The notes under the pieces are model-generated. The model was not told where the DNA came from and did not search any database. It worked only from the letters and a program-made list of their open reading frames with translations. Below are positions 8,744 to 18,070 of a DNA stretch of 64,000 nucleotides, in pieces. Source of the stretch: Bacteroidota bacterium (GTDB lineage: Bacteria > Bacteroidota > Bacteroidia > AKYH767-A > 2013-40CM-41-45); contig SHNE01000021.1 of NCBI GenBank assembly GCA_004295015.1, positions 1-64,000 of the forward strand. The letters are read 5' to 3'. The position numbers were made by a program, and so were the translations under genes. Position 1 is the first letter of the stretch, and each line of letters opens with the position of its first letter.

Positions 8744-10054
8744 ATGCTTAAGTTTATTTCTTCCATTTTTCCCGGAGACGGTACAGCAGTGATGCGTAAG
8801 TCCATTGCGCAATCGCTTGTGATTCGTTCTGTAGGATTAGGCTTAATTTTTCTTAGTCAGATTTTATTGGCAAGGTTCATGGGAGTGAAAGGGTACGGGG
8901 AATATACCGTAATCATTACTGCCTTGAATTTTGTGGTGGTCATAAGTTTGTTCGGCTTAGATACCAGCGTACTTCGGTTTTTGCCTTCTTATCTTCAAAA
9001 GAAAGACTATTCAGGCGCTCATGGATTTATTCGATTCAGTTATAGATTAATTTCCGTGATGGCTGTGATTTGTGCCACAGGTGTCTTTCTTTTTTTACTG
9101 AGCAATTCGAAAAAGTATAACATTAGTTTTTCTGAAGCCGTCTTCTGGTCTGTGCTGGTAGTTCCTTTTCTTGTTTTCGTAAATCAGGCCAGCTCTGTAT
9201 TAAGAGCTTTACAAAAGGTAAAGGCTTCTTTATTGCCCGCTTATTTCCTGCTTCCGGTTGGAATGGCATTGGGCTGGGCGTATTATTACCTCACACACAA
9301 TAAACTTCCGGTTGATGCGGCTATGATGATTAATCTTTTCATTACGATTATCGTCTTCATATACATATACCGCAAAGTTTCGTCAGGAGTAAACAAGTTG
9401 ATTCCTGCTGCTGAACCAAGCCATGAGAGGAAGTTGTGGCTAATGGTGTCGCTGACAGTCTTGCTTACTTCCTTGCTGAATATGTTGATCAAGCAATCGG
9501 ATATTCTCTTCGTCAGCTATTTTTTAGGGAATACTGCCGCGGGAAAATACAGTGCCGCAGCAAAAATGGCCACGCTGGTAGCATTAGGACTTTCAATTAT
9601 CGATTATGTATATGTTCCGAAAATTGCTGCATTATGGGAGAGCCATAAACTGATTGGTCTGCAGAAATTGGTAAAAGATGCGTCGAAACAAATTCTGATA
9701 ATCACTATTCCTGTTTCAGTAGTACTAATTGTTGCCGGAAAATGGCTTCTTGCTTTGTTTGGTCCGGCATTTACTGCTTCTTATATTCCATTGGTGATTC
9801 TTGTTTGTGGACAGCTGATTAATTCGCTCACCGGCATGGTAGGCGGTGTACTCATGATGACCGGGCATCAGCGCATGTTTTTTCTTTTCTATTTTATGTC
9901 CTTTGTAGTGCAGGCATTTTTGAATTTTATTCTCATCCCCCGGTTTGGAATTATAGGAGCTGCTGTTGGTACTGCAACTGCGATAATCTTCTTAAATTTT
10001 CTTGGGTATTTCTACATTCGGAAGAAAATCCATATTTCAGCTTCAGTTTTCTGA
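8744..10054 (+). CDS. Polysaccharide flippase (Wzx/MATE-like)
   Basis: A 436-residue integral membrane protein with about 12 hydrophobic segments. It has the N-terminal signature of the polysaccharide-biosynthesis (PST/Wzx) family: an arginine before helix 1, LLARFMGVKGYGEYTVI between helices 1 and 2, and LFGLDTSVLRF after. It should move undecaprenyl-linked repeat units across the inner membrane. It follows wecC by 39 bases and precedes the polymerase/ligase gene, the usual Wzx/Wzy arrangement. The substrate is inferred only from the cluster. Confidence 0.8.
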   Translation: MLKFISSIFPGDGTAVMRKSIAQSLVIRSVGLGLIFLSQILLARFMGVKGYGEYTVIITALNFVVVISLFGLDTSVLRFLPSYLQKKDYSGAHGFIRFSYRLISVMAVICATGVFLFLLSNSKKYNISFSEAVFWSVLVVPFLVFVNQASSVLRALQKVKASLLPAYFLLPVGMALGWAYYYLTHNKLPVDAAMMINLFITIIVFIYIYRKVSSGVNKLIPAAEPSHERKLWLMVSLTVLLTSLLNMLIKQSDILFVSYFLGNTAAGKYSAAAKMATLVALGLSIIDYVYVPKIAALWESHKLIGLQKLVKDASKQILIITIPVSVVLIVAGKWLLALFGPAFTASYIPLVILVCGQLINSLTGMVGGVLMMTGHQRMFFLFYFMSFVVQAFLNFILIPRFGIIGAAVGTATAIIFLNFLGYFYIRKKIHISASVF

Positions 10055-10105
10055 TTACTAAAACTTATTAGTATCCCGGGCAAAGTATTTAGTAAATTCG
10101 CCCGA

Positions 10106-11371
10106 GTGAATACAGCCTCCCTTGATATTAGCAAAGCCGTTCGATCAACACTCTTTGACAGAGTGTTGATTTTCCTGCTCGTATTCAGCATTTATTTTGA
10201 GGCGAATCTTCCATACCTGGGAACGGCCAGTACTCCATTTCTAATTTTTGGCTTTACATTCATTTATGTAGCCGCAACGAGAATAAAAACATTGTTGCGT
10301 TTGTTTTCGGGAAAATATTTCATCGCCTCTATACTTTTTGCTGTAATATGCATATTCATGGAAACATTGCATCCTTTTGCATCCTATGAATTTATATTTC
10401 GCTACCTGAATATGACCTTGGGGATTTTTTGTATCGCTGTTTTGTGCAGGGATCGGGCTGCTATTGATGTTGCCTTATTTACTTTTGTTTTCGCCAGTGC
10501 CTTGCAGTCTGTGATTTTAATCAGTGGATCTTTTCACCTGCTTAGTGGCTTTAATGCAATGGGTTTTTATGATGCTTCCCGGGCCCGCATAGAAGCATTT
10601 GAAGAATTGTTTTTACGGGGAAACCTCAATGAAATTTCTTATTTTTCTTCTATTGGAGCGATGATGGGTATGATTTGGTTTTACTATGAAAAGAATAAGT
10701 GGATACGTTGGATTTTGATAGTACTAACGATACCTTCGATTCTTGGTGTTTTCTTTCCTGCTTCCCGAACCGGAGCTCTGATATTTTTCGCATCCTCACT
10801 CATATTTATTTATAAAACAAAAGTGAAGATCAGTAAATGGATCTTACCCTCAGGCTTGCTCATTTTACTGCTGGTTTTTGCAATCCCTGATGTTATCTGG
10901 GTCAGGCTTGCTTCATTGATGCATTTTTCAGAATTACAGGAATCAGATTCACGTACAAAGGTATTCGCAGCCATAATTTCACATATCGATCAATATGCTT
11001 TTACAGGGATCGGTGCAGGGAATTATTGGCATGGATGGGCTGTGTCTGCCGGCATCACCAACAGGTTTACAACAGATATTGCAATGGCTGCCCACAATGC
11101 ATTTTTTCAATTGTGGATGTATTGGGGCGCTCCGGCATTGCTTGCTTTCATCGGCTTGATTTGGGTGTTTTCAAAAGCGGTGCATCGAAATATAACCGGT
11201 GACAGAATCAAGTCAAGTTTGTTCATCTTTGCACTGATGTTGCCTATGATTTTTTTGTTTTACCATTCATTTTATCATAAGTCATTTTCAATAGGTTTGG
11301 GAATGCTCATTGCTTCCAGATTCTGGAATCTTTTTGATGTTGTTGATGAGGAAAACCCAAGTAATGGATGA
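10106..11371 (+). CDS. O-antigen polymerase/ligase-like membrane protein (Wzy/WaaL type)
   Basis: A 421-residue protein with 10-12 predicted membrane segments and one large periplasmic loop (around residues 270-330). It contains the short family patterns of the Wzy_C/O-antigen ligase group: PASRTGALIFF and, in the big loop, SDSRTKVF, FTGIGAGNYW and AAHNAFFQLWMYWG. It should polymerise repeat units or ligate polymer in the periplasm. The start is a GTG at 10106, as no nearer ATG gives the N-terminal hydrophobic region intact. The stop overlaps the next gene's ATG by 4 bases, so translation is coupled. Confidence 0.75.
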   Translation: MNTASLDISKAVRSTLFDRVLIFLLVFSIYFEANLPYLGTASTPFLIFGFTFIYVAATRIKTLLRLFSGKYFIASILFAVICIFMETLHPFASYEFIFRYLNMTLGIFCIAVLCRDRAAIDVALFTFVFASALQSVILISGSFHLLSGFNAMGFYDASRARIEAFEELFLRGNLNEISYFSSIGAMMGMIWFYYEKNKWIRWILIVLTIPSILGVFFPASRTGALIFFASSLIFIYKTKVKISKWILPSGLLILLLVFAIPDVIWVRLASLMHFSELQESDSRTKVFAAIISHIDQYAFTGIGAGNYWHGWAVSAGITNRFTTDIAMAAHNAFFQLWMYWGAPALLAFIGLIWVFSKAVHRNITGDRIKSSLFIFALMLPMIFLFYHSFYHKSFSIGLGMLIASRFWNLFDVVDEENPSNG

Positions 11372-12492
11372 GCACCGATGTCAGTCATATTGCAATAGTC
11401 ATTGGTTCCATGAGGATGGGAGGAGCAGAACGTGCAACGTTAAATCTGGTCAATGGATTTGCAGAAATGGGTATTCGTTGTGACCTTGTTCTTGTCAAGA
11501 CTGAAGGGGTATTTCTTGGTGAACTTCATCCGGAAGTCAACATCGTAAGCTTAGGAAGAGGTAGAGCATTGTTCTCCGGCTTTGCGCTTTCCCGCTATCT
11601 CAAGCGAATTCGTCCACAGCTGATTATTGCCAATCAGACGCACGTTCATCTTCTCACTTTATGGTCAAGGAACCGGACTGCAAAAAACATCCCTGTCATT
11701 TTGAATGAACATAGTTTGATTTCAAGGAACCTGAAGAAAGGATCGTGGAAGACAAAACTGATTATGTTTTTAGCTCATCGTTGGTTTAAATCGGCTAATG
11801 CAGTAAGTGCAGTATCACAAGGCGTGGCTGATGAGTTTGTAAATAATTTTCCTGAACTTATCTCTAAAACAACCCTAGTGTATAACCCTGTGGTTAATGA
11901 TGAATTGATAAAGAAGAGTTATGAGAATATAAATCTTCCCTGGCCAAATGAAAATCCGATACCTGTGGTTCTGGGTGCAGGACGGCTTGTTCCCGATAAG
12001 GATTTTAAAAACCTGATAGAAGCACTTTCAATGCTCAGGATCAAGAGAAGAGTACGACTTGTAATTTTAGGTGATGGTCCCGAAAGAGACGAATTGATGA
12101 ACATTGCTCAGCAATTAAATTTTGGAAGTGATATTTCATTTCAAGGAAATATTTCAAATCCATTTGCATGGATGAGATCTTGTTCTATGTTCGTTTTGCC
12201 TTCGAGACGGGAAGGGCTGCCTATGACATTAATCGAAGCCATTGCATGTGATTGTCCCGTTGTAAGCACAGATTGCCAGAGTGGTCCCGGGGAGATTTTG
12301 AATGGTGGTTTGTATGGGAAATTGGTTCCGGTTGGAGATCCGGTTGCTATGGCTAAAGCCATTGAGGAAACTTTGGATAATAAGGGAATTGACTTTGACA
12401 AAGGAACTGCGTTAAAACCTTTTCTTGTATCCTCGGTATGCGAGAACTATCTTGCATTGATACAAAAATTGCTATCTGAAAAATCCTTCTGA
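11368..12492 (+). CDS. Glycosyltransferase, GT4-like
   Basis: This 374-residue GT-B fold enzyme opens with the acceptor-side glycine loop IGSMRMGGAERATLNL. Its C-terminal donor domain carries the pattern VVLGAGRLVPDKDFKNLIEA, then LVILGDGPERDEL, and ends with the E-x7-E signature region PSRREGLPMTLIEAIACDCPVV. These are typical of retaining GT4 enzymes that add hexoses to lipid-linked oligosaccharides. It has no membrane segment and should act at the cytoplasmic face. It is coupled by 4-base overlap to the gene before it and 1-base overlap to the gene after it. The sugar donor cannot be inferred. Confidence 0.85.
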   Translation: MSTDVSHIAIVIGSMRMGGAERATLNLVNGFAEMGIRCDLVLVKTEGVFLGELHPEVNIVSLGRGRALFSGFALSRYLKRIRPQLIIANQTHVHLLTLWSRNRTAKNIPVILNEHSLISRNLKKGSWKTKLIMFLAHRWFKSANAVSAVSQGVADEFVNNFPELISKTTLVYNPVVNDELIKKSYENINLPWPNENPIPVVLGAGRLVPDKDFKNLIEALSMLRIKRRVRLVILGDGPERDELMNIAQQLNFGSDISFQGNISNPFAWMRSCSMFVLPSRREGLPMTLIEAIACDCPVVSTDCQSGPGEILNGGLYGKLVPVGDPVAMAKAIEETLDNKGIDFDKGTALKPFLVSSVCENYLALIQKLLSEKSF

Positions 12493-13496
12493 TGCGAAAG
12501 CGGAATGTTGTATTGATCGGTCCGATGCCACCGCCAATCGGAGGTGTTTCCACGCATCTTTCCAGATTGCTTTCACGCAGCAAGGAAATTGAACAGCTCA
12601 ATGTGAGTGTTTGGGATATCAGACGTATGCGTTTACATACTGTAGCAGGCAGTTCACGAAATCCGCTCGGCGTACTTAGATGTTTTATAAATTCTGATAT
12701 CATTCATGTACATATCAGCAGAAAGCTTAAACTTTTTCTTGTTCGCTTTTCAAAATTTTGTGGGAAGAAGGTAGTCTATACTCACCATAATTCCCGCAGT
12801 CTGAATGATACATTGACTTTACGGACGATGTCTGCAGCTCATCAAGTTGTGCTGGTAAGGCCATTGACCGAAAATTTTTCTTCAGAAATTCAAGGGAAAA
12901 TCAGTGTTATTCCTGCTTATCTCCATGCACCTGAATCAACTGAACTACCGGCTGGTTTGGGGAAGCAACTTTCAAGCGGACCGGTCTTATTCGCGCATTG
13001 TTATCAACGAAAAGAGAATCCGATTTTCATCGATGGGAAGGACCTCTACGGTTTTGACACCATATTCAAAGCTGTTGAATCAGTTCTACTCTCATACCCG
13101 GATCAATCACTCACTTTGTTTTTGGCAGATCCTGCAAATGCAATGAAAGATTTTTATCATTCACAGCTGATGTATCTGCAGAAATATTCAAAACTGAAAG
13201 TTATCTATTGGAATGATGAATTGAATTTTTCTTCCGCTTTAAAATATTGTTCAATTCTGATTCGGGCAACTCGTTCCGAAGGTGATGCCATATCAGTACG
13301 CGAAGCTTTACATGCCGGGGTTCCGGTTATCGCAAGCGATTGTGTTGAAAGACCCGAAGGCGTAGTAACTTTTCAAACCGGGAATCATGAAGCCTTGGCA
13401 TTAGGTATTGTCAATCAACTTGCTTCTCCGCTTAAGCGATATTACCCACAACCCGATTTTGCCCCTGAAATCTTTAAAATTTACAATTCAATCTGA
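12492..13496 (+). CDS. Glycosyltransferase-like protein of the polysaccharide cluster
   Basis: The 334-residue product opens with VVLIGPMPPPIGGVSTHLSRLL, the N-terminal nucleotide-fold loop of GT-B glycosyltransferases. Near the C-terminus SILIRATRSEGDAISVREALHAGVPVI matches the GT4 E-x7-E region in position, with RSEGD..SVREAL replacing the usual EGFGLVLLEA. The middle is divergent from ordinary GT4 proteins. The ATG overlaps the preceding stop by one base, which indicates co-translation with the upstream GT4 gene. It is probably a cytoplasmic sugar transferase with unknown donor and acceptor. Confidence 0.75.
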   Translation: MRKRNVVLIGPMPPPIGGVSTHLSRLLSRSKEIEQLNVSVWDIRRMRLHTVAGSSRNPLGVLRCFINSDIIHVHISRKLKLFLVRFSKFCGKKVVYTHHNSRSLNDTLTLRTMSAAHQVVLVRPLTENFSSEIQGKISVIPAYLHAPESTELPAGLGKQLSSGPVLFAHCYQRKENPIFIDGKDLYGFDTIFKAVESVLLSYPDQSLTLFLADPANAMKDFYHSQLMYLQKYSKLKVIYWNDELNFSSALKYCSILIRATRSEGDAISVREALHAGVPVIASDCVERPEGVVTFQTGNHEALALGIVNQLASPLKRYYPQPDFAPEIFKIYNSI

Positions 13497-13568
13497 ATCT
13501 TGATTTGTACAAACACAAGAAAGAGCAAATTTATTTTTTGGCACTATAGGATTAGTCGGCAATTTTAT

Positions 13569-13576
13569 TAACTTTG
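13569..13576 (+). promoter_or_regulatory. Possible internal -7 box before the heparinase-like gene
   Basis: TAACTTTG at 13569-13576 matches TAnnTTTG and lies 32 bases before the ATG at 13609, in the only clear gap (112 bases) of the second half of the cluster. The nearest TTTG upstream (13537-13540) is 28 bases away, so the -33 element is weak. Confidence 0.3.
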
Positions 13577-13608
13577 ATTTGTTCCATTTTTCGATTCAGG
13601 CTCTTACA

Positions 13609-15180
13609 ATGAACATTCTTCGATTTATACAAACTGTCCGTAGCTTTCAAGCCGATCAGATCCGGCAGAAAATGGTGTACAGTCTGGCAAAGTCGAAAGC
13701 CGCAAGAGCTTTGCATAAGTATTCATTGGCATATTCTTCAACTGTTTTTCCATTGAGTTATAGTCAGGATGCGTGCATACCAAGATCTTACGAACCGGGT
13801 CGATTTACTTTTCTTAACAAAGCATTGGTCTTTGATGCGAGTCCGCCCTGGAATGACATGAAGTTTGGAAAGCTGTGGAATTTAAGACTCAATTCATTTG
13901 AATATTTGTTGCAGGAAGATTTATTGAAGGAGGAAGGGCTCGGATTAATTAAAGATTTTATCAAGCATTCTTCGGGAAACCGGACTTTGTTTGATGCCTA
14001 TTCCGTCTCACAACGAATTTTAAACTGGACGACTTTTTTCTCAAAACACTCGGTATCTGATCCTGCACTAATTGATTTTTTGTATCGACAGGCAAATTAT
14101 CTTTCCGGAAATCCTGAGTTTCATCTGCGTAATAATCATCTTTTAGAAAATGGCTTTGCTCTGCTTAGGGCAGGAGTCTATTTTCAGGAACAAAAATTCA
14201 AAAAATCAGCCGCAAAAATATTGGCTGAGGAGTTTCAAAGACAAATCCTCAGAGATGGCGCGCATTTTGAATTAAGCCCAATGTATCATTGCATTCTTCT
14301 TCGACGCATTCTTGAAAGCATCGATCTTCTTCGACTAAGAAATGATCCAGAAGATACTTCACTTATTTCCATGTTGGAAGATAAAGCAGGACTCATGTGT
14401 GGATGGTTGATGAATATCGCTTTCGATAATGGAGATCTTCCTCAACTAAACGATTCCGGTGATGAGTCGCATAATTGGTTTTCATTGTTTCGCTATGCAG
14501 ACAGTCTTGGTATAAAGTGCAGACCAAAAGTCTTAGGACCAAGTGGATTCCGAAAATTCAGGAATCGACATTTTGAAATGTTGGTTGACATAAATGGACT
14601 CACTCCCTCAGTAGCGCCCGGCCATAGTCATGCCGATACTTTTCATTTCATCTTGCATGTATTTGGATCTCCGTTTATGGTAGACACCGGCGTATCAACG
14701 TATACGCAAGGTCCGGAGAGGGCATATGAAAGATCAACGCAGGCGCATAACACGGTTGCCATCGCCAATAAAGATCAAAGTGAAGTTTATGGAAGTTTTC
14801 GGGTAGGAAGGAAGGCATCAGTCTTTAACCTGAAAGAGTCGAGAAATTCTGTTTCGGCTTCGCACAACGGATATAAACTCCTTGGTGCCCTTCACCACAG
14901 ATCATTTGAATTCACCGATAGAGAAATAATTATCAGAGATAAAATAGATCCCGGAGCCAAATTGCCTGCCAGTGCATTTTTTCATGTTCATAAAAACTGT
15001 ATGCTTAAATTAAAAGATGGTAAATTATTTTCTAAGTTTGTTCAAATCAGCTTTGAGGGAGCCAGGTCTGTGCAACTCTGCGATACGTGGATCTCACCAT
15101 CCTTTGGAGTCAGACTTCCGGCAAAGAAAGTCAGAGTCGATTTTTCGGGAGAGTTAGTGACCCGAATAGCATTACCTTGA
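13609..15180 (+). CDS. Heparinase II/III family protein of the polysaccharide cluster
   Basis: I choose the ATG at 13609 (523 residues) over an upstream frame start because family members begin with a helix like LRFIQTVRSFQADQIRQKM. The N-terminal alpha/alpha-toroid holds NNHLLENGFALL, with the paired-asparagine and histidine pattern of heparinase II/III N-domains, and LSPMYHCILLRRILE. The C-terminal beta domain contains PGHSHADTFHF and VDTGVSTYTQGPERAYERST, the characteristic metal/active-site region. Such proteins cleave uronic-acid-containing glycans by beta-elimination. No signal peptide is visible, so if active it works inside the cell or on an exported polymer by another route. The neighbouring UDP-ManNAcA genes make a uronic-acid polymer its likely substrate (inference). 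Confidence 0.8.
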   Translation: MNILRFIQTVRSFQADQIRQKMVYSLAKSKAARALHKYSLAYSSTVFPLSYSQDACIPRSYEPGRFTFLNKALVFDASPPWNDMKFGKLWNLRLNSFEYLLQEDLLKEEGLGLIKDFIKHSSGNRTLFDAYSVSQRILNWTTFFSKHSVSDPALIDFLYRQANYLSGNPEFHLRNNHLLENGFALLRAGVYFQEQKFKKSAAKILAEEFQRQILRDGAHFELSPMYHCILLRRILESIDLLRLRNDPEDTSLISMLEDKAGLMCGWLMNIAFDNGDLPQLNDSGDESHNWFSLFRYADSLGIKCRPKVLGPSGFRKFRNRHFEMLVDINGLTPSVAPGHSHADTFHFILHVFGSPFMVDTGVSTYTQGPERAYERSTQAHNTVAIANKDQSEVYGSFRVGRKASVFNLKESRNSVSASHNGYKLLGALHHRSFEFTDREIIIRDKIDPGAKLPASAFFHVHKNCMLKLKDGKLFSKFVQISFEGARSVQLCDTWISPSFGVRLPAKKVRVDFSGELVTRIALP

Positions 15181-15186
15181 GAGTTT

Positions 15187-16401
15187 TTGAAAATAATCAA
15201 TGTCATAACCCCACATTTTACGCCTGAAATTACGGCGGCCGCACATCGAATGGATGCTGTGGTATCCTCACTTGCCTTAGAGTATAAAGTCAATGTATTT
15301 ACCCTGACAGAACGTGGACACAAAGCGTCTGATAAAGAAAACCAGGTTTCTGATAACATCATTGTACACTCTGTCAATTTACCGAAATACACCAAATCGT
15401 TATTCTTTATTCGTGCTCTGTTTGAGTTGTATTATTCAATCAAATTAAGCAGGAAGGCATCAAGAACGCCGGCAGACCTCACTTTTGTTACCACTCCTTA
15501 TATGTTTTTAATTCCTGCCGCTGCATTGTTTGGAGGGAAAGGAAAAAAAATCGCAGATGTTCGTGATTTGGTATGGTGTTATCTTCCGAAGAAGAATTGG
15601 TTTCAAAAAATTGTTCGAAGAAATTTTGAAAAACTTGTTTGTCGCTTCCTCACAAGCTACGAGCATGTTACCGTCACAAATCCTGCAGAACGAAACTGGT
15701 TGCTGCAACATACTTCGTTGGATGAAGAAAGGATAAGCATCCTCAGTAATGGGATTTCTTTAAACCGATTTGAAAGATTAAGTTCGCTAAAGTATCATGC
15801 CAAAAATTCACCATTCGTTATTACCTATATCGGCAATATCGGCAATGGTCAGGACTTGCAGGCTCTCATCGATACGGTAAAAAAGATGAAGGATGTGAAG
15901 CTGAACATTATTGGTGATGGAATAGAGTACAAGAAATTTAGTAACCTCATTCGCACAGAAAAGTTAGAGCATATCCATCTGCATGGAAAACTGAAGTGGA
16001 GCAGAGTCTTACCATTTTATCAAAGTTCATCAGTTCTTTATGCCAGGCTGGGGCAGAATTATAACAGCGCTATCCCTTCAAAATTATTCGAATATTTGAG
16101 TACAGGTCTACCGGTGGTCTTTCACGGGTCAGGAGCCGCTAAAGATTTTTTAAAACGATTTGAAAATACATTCATAATTGAAAACGGAGTTGAAGGAGGT
16201 TTGACTGAGATTCTACATGCACTTAAAAGTCGGCAAACATGGCTTAGTGCCGGAAATCGAGAAAAAATTGAAACGTATTATTTAAGAGAGAATATAAACA
16301 AGAAGCTTTTTCCAATAATTGATACTTTATTAGGCTTTTCTGTACTTGATTCTTCTACTAAGGACCCAATGTTACTTGTATTGCAGGAAGATGCGATTTG
16401 A
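15187..16401 (+). CDS. Glycosyltransferase, GT4-like (WbuB-type)
   Basis: The 404-residue protein begins at a TTG (15187), six bases past the previous stop; this start reproduces the family opening KIINVITPHFTPEITAAAHR. Later parts include PYMFLIPAAAL, ISILSNGISLNRF in the inter-domain linker, VITYIGNIGNGQDLQALID at the start of the donor domain, LNIIGDGIEYKKF, and SAIPSKLFEYLSTGLPVVF, the E-containing donor-site motif of GT4 enzymes such as WbuB. It is probably a cytoplasmic transferase adding one sugar of the repeat unit. It is the last polysaccharide gene; the next gene, 54 bases on, belongs to heme metabolism. Confidence 0.83.
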   Translation: MKIINVITPHFTPEITAAAHRMDAVVSSLALEYKVNVFTLTERGHKASDKENQVSDNIIVHSVNLPKYTKSLFFIRALFELYYSIKLSRKASRTPADLTFVTTPYMFLIPAAALFGGKGKKIADVRDLVWCYLPKKNWFQKIVRRNFEKLVCRFLTSYEHVTVTNPAERNWLLQHTSLDEERISILSNGISLNRFERLSSLKYHAKNSPFVITYIGNIGNGQDLQALIDTVKKMKDVKLNIIGDGIEYKKFSNLIRTEKLEHIHLHGKLKWSRVLPFYQSSSVLYARLGQNYNSAIPSKLFEYLSTGLPVVFHGSGAAKDFLKRFENTFIIENGVEGGLTEILHALKSRQTWLSAGNREKIETYYLRENINKKLFPIIDTLLGFSVLDSSTKDPMLLVLQEDAI

Positions 16402-16455
16402 TCTTTGTGGATTGAAGGATTTTGATAAACTTGCAACCTGAATTAAGCGCAAAGA

Positions 16456-17355
16456 ATGTCAGATAAAACCTTGACACTCACCCATCCGGTGACTTTTTCA
16501 AGCAAGTTCCAGGACTATATGCTTCTTACCAAGTTCCGCTTGTCGGCTTTGGTCGTGTTCTCAGCAGCTATGGGTTTCATTATTGCCTCAGGCTCAGGAT
16601 TTTCATGGTCCAGGCTGGGGATTTTGATGCTCGGAGGTTTTTTGGTAACCGGTGCATCCAACGGTTTTAATCAGATTTTAGAGAAGGACTTAGATAAATT
16701 GATGGAGCGAACTGCTAACAGGCCGTTGCCTACCGGCAGAATGAGTGTTGCAGAAGCACTCATGGCATCTTTGCTCATGGCTTTTTCAGGAGTAGGATTG
16801 TTATGGTTGGCAATCAATCCTTTATGTGGAGTTTTAAGCCTCCTCTCTTTGCTTATTTATGCATTAATATATACACCGGCTAAGCGTATTACACCCTTTT
16901 CAGTATTAATAGGTGCCATCCCTGGAGCATTTCCTCCTTTACTTGGATGGATTGCTTATACAGGTGAAGTAGGCTTGGAGGGCTTAGCACTTTATGCTAT
17001 ACAATTTATCTGGCAGTTCCCTCATTTTTGGGCCATTGCATGGGTGCTTCACGATGATTATAAAAGAGCAGGATTCAGAATGTTACCATCGGGCGGAGGG
17101 CGAAATAAAAAATCTGCCTTTCAAACATTGGTCTATGCCATTTGCTTATTGCCCTTGTCACTCCTTCCTCAATTTTTTGGATTCACCGGTGTACTCACAA
17201 GCATTCTGATGTTCGTTTGTGGATTACTTTTCACGGCGCAGGCCGTAAATCTTTACATTACTTGTGAAACCAAGGCCGCACAAAAACTAATGTTCGGCTC
17301 CTTTATTTATCTCCCTCTGGTTCAGATAGTTTGGATGATTGACAATTTATTTTAA
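16456..17355 (+). CDS. ctaB: Protoheme IX farnesyltransferase (heme O synthase)
   Basis: This UbiA-family membrane enzyme attaches a farnesyl group to heme B to give heme O, the precursor of heme A for terminal oxidases. The 299 residues have 8-9 hydrophobic segments, TKFRLSALVVF before helix 1, the prenyl-diphosphate site NQILEKDLD (N72, D78, D80) followed by ERTANRPLPTGRM, YTPAKRITPFSVLIGAIPGAFPPLLGW in the middle (a family hallmark), and DDYKRAGFRMLP as the second polar loop. It heads the oxidase gene group and lies 8 bases before the first subunit III gene. Confidence 0.92.
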   Translation: MSDKTLTLTHPVTFSSKFQDYMLLTKFRLSALVVFSAAMGFIIASGSGFSWSRLGILMLGGFLVTGASNGFNQILEKDLDKLMERTANRPLPTGRMSVAEALMASLLMAFSGVGLLWLAINPLCGVLSLLSLLIYALIYTPAKRITPFSVLIGAIPGAFPPLLGWIAYTGEVGLEGLALYAIQFIWQFPHFWAIAWVLHDDYKRAGFRMLPSGGGRNKKSAFQTLVYAICLLPLSLLPQFFGFTGVLTSILMFVCGLLFTAQAVNLYITCETKAAQKLMFGSFIYLPLVQIVWMIDNLF

Positions 17356-17363
17356 TAGAAATT

Positions 17364-18017
17364 ATGGAAATCTCAATGCAGAGCACAAGAGGAACAGATA
17401 ATGTACAACAAGCTAAACGTAGCTTGGTCTTACTTGGAATTGTGAGCATAGTCATGCTCTTTGCGGGACTTACATCAGGTTATATAGTTCGACAGGGTGA
17501 AGGCAAGTGGGTGGAATTTGCCCTTCCTCAGACATTTATAATCAGCACTATATTAATTGTTCTGAGCAGTATTCCTATGCAATGGTCATTGATTTCCATT
17601 CGAAAGGGAGACCGAAAAAATATGATGACCGGCCTGATTCTTACTTCAGTCCTGGGTCTTGGCTTTATGTTGACACAATATATGGCATGGACGGAGCTCT
17701 TCAACCAAGGCATAGCCTTTACCGGACGGATCAAAGATGTGAAAACTGATTTCACCTATATTCCTTCAGGAGTAGAAACGGTGCAGCAAGCAGGTGATGC
17801 CGGAAATGTTGCCGGTTCATTCTTATATGTCATAACCGGTTTACATGTTCTGCATTTAGTGGCAGGTTTGATTGCCTTATTTATCGTATTTTCGCGGGCA
17901 GCGAGGAATAAGTATTCGGCAACTAATTACAATGGGGTGAAAATGTGTGCAATATATTGGCACTTCCTTGGTGGTTTGTGGCTTTATTTATTTTTCTTTT
18001 TACTTTACATCCGATAA
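17364..18017 (+). CDS. ctaE: Cytochrome c oxidase subunit III, short paralogue
   Basis: A 217-residue membrane protein with five hydrophobic segments, matching the five-helix heme-copper oxidase subunit III family. Recognisable parts are MLFAGLTSGYIVRQGEG in helix 1, MAWTELFNQGIAF after the third segment and ITGLHVLHLVAGLIALF with the conserved histidines of the penultimate helix, then IYWHFLGGLWLYLFFFLLY at the end. It supports proton uptake and stability of the catalytic core in the inner membrane. A second, longer subunit III follows 53 bases later; such tandem pairs are common in Bacteroidota aa3-type operons. Confidence 0.85.
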   Translation: MEISMQSTRGTDNVQQAKRSLVLLGIVSIVMLFAGLTSGYIVRQGEGKWVEFALPQTFIISTILIVLSSIPMQWSLISIRKGDRKNMMTGLILTSVLGLGFMLTQYMAWTELFNQGIAFTGRIKDVKTDFTYIPSGVETVQQAGDAGNVAGSFLYVITGLHVLHLVAGLIALFIVFSRAARNKYSATNYNGVKMCAIYWHFLGGLWLYLFFFLLYIR

Positions 18018-18070
18018 GAACTTACTCATAAAGAATTCGTAAAAAATAATTTTAATAAGTATATCAATTC

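Noticed and set aside
13579-13608. Earlier start for the heparinase-like protein
   Set aside because: The extra ten residues overlap the region where transcription would start from the 13569 box and are not part of the family's N-terminal helix.
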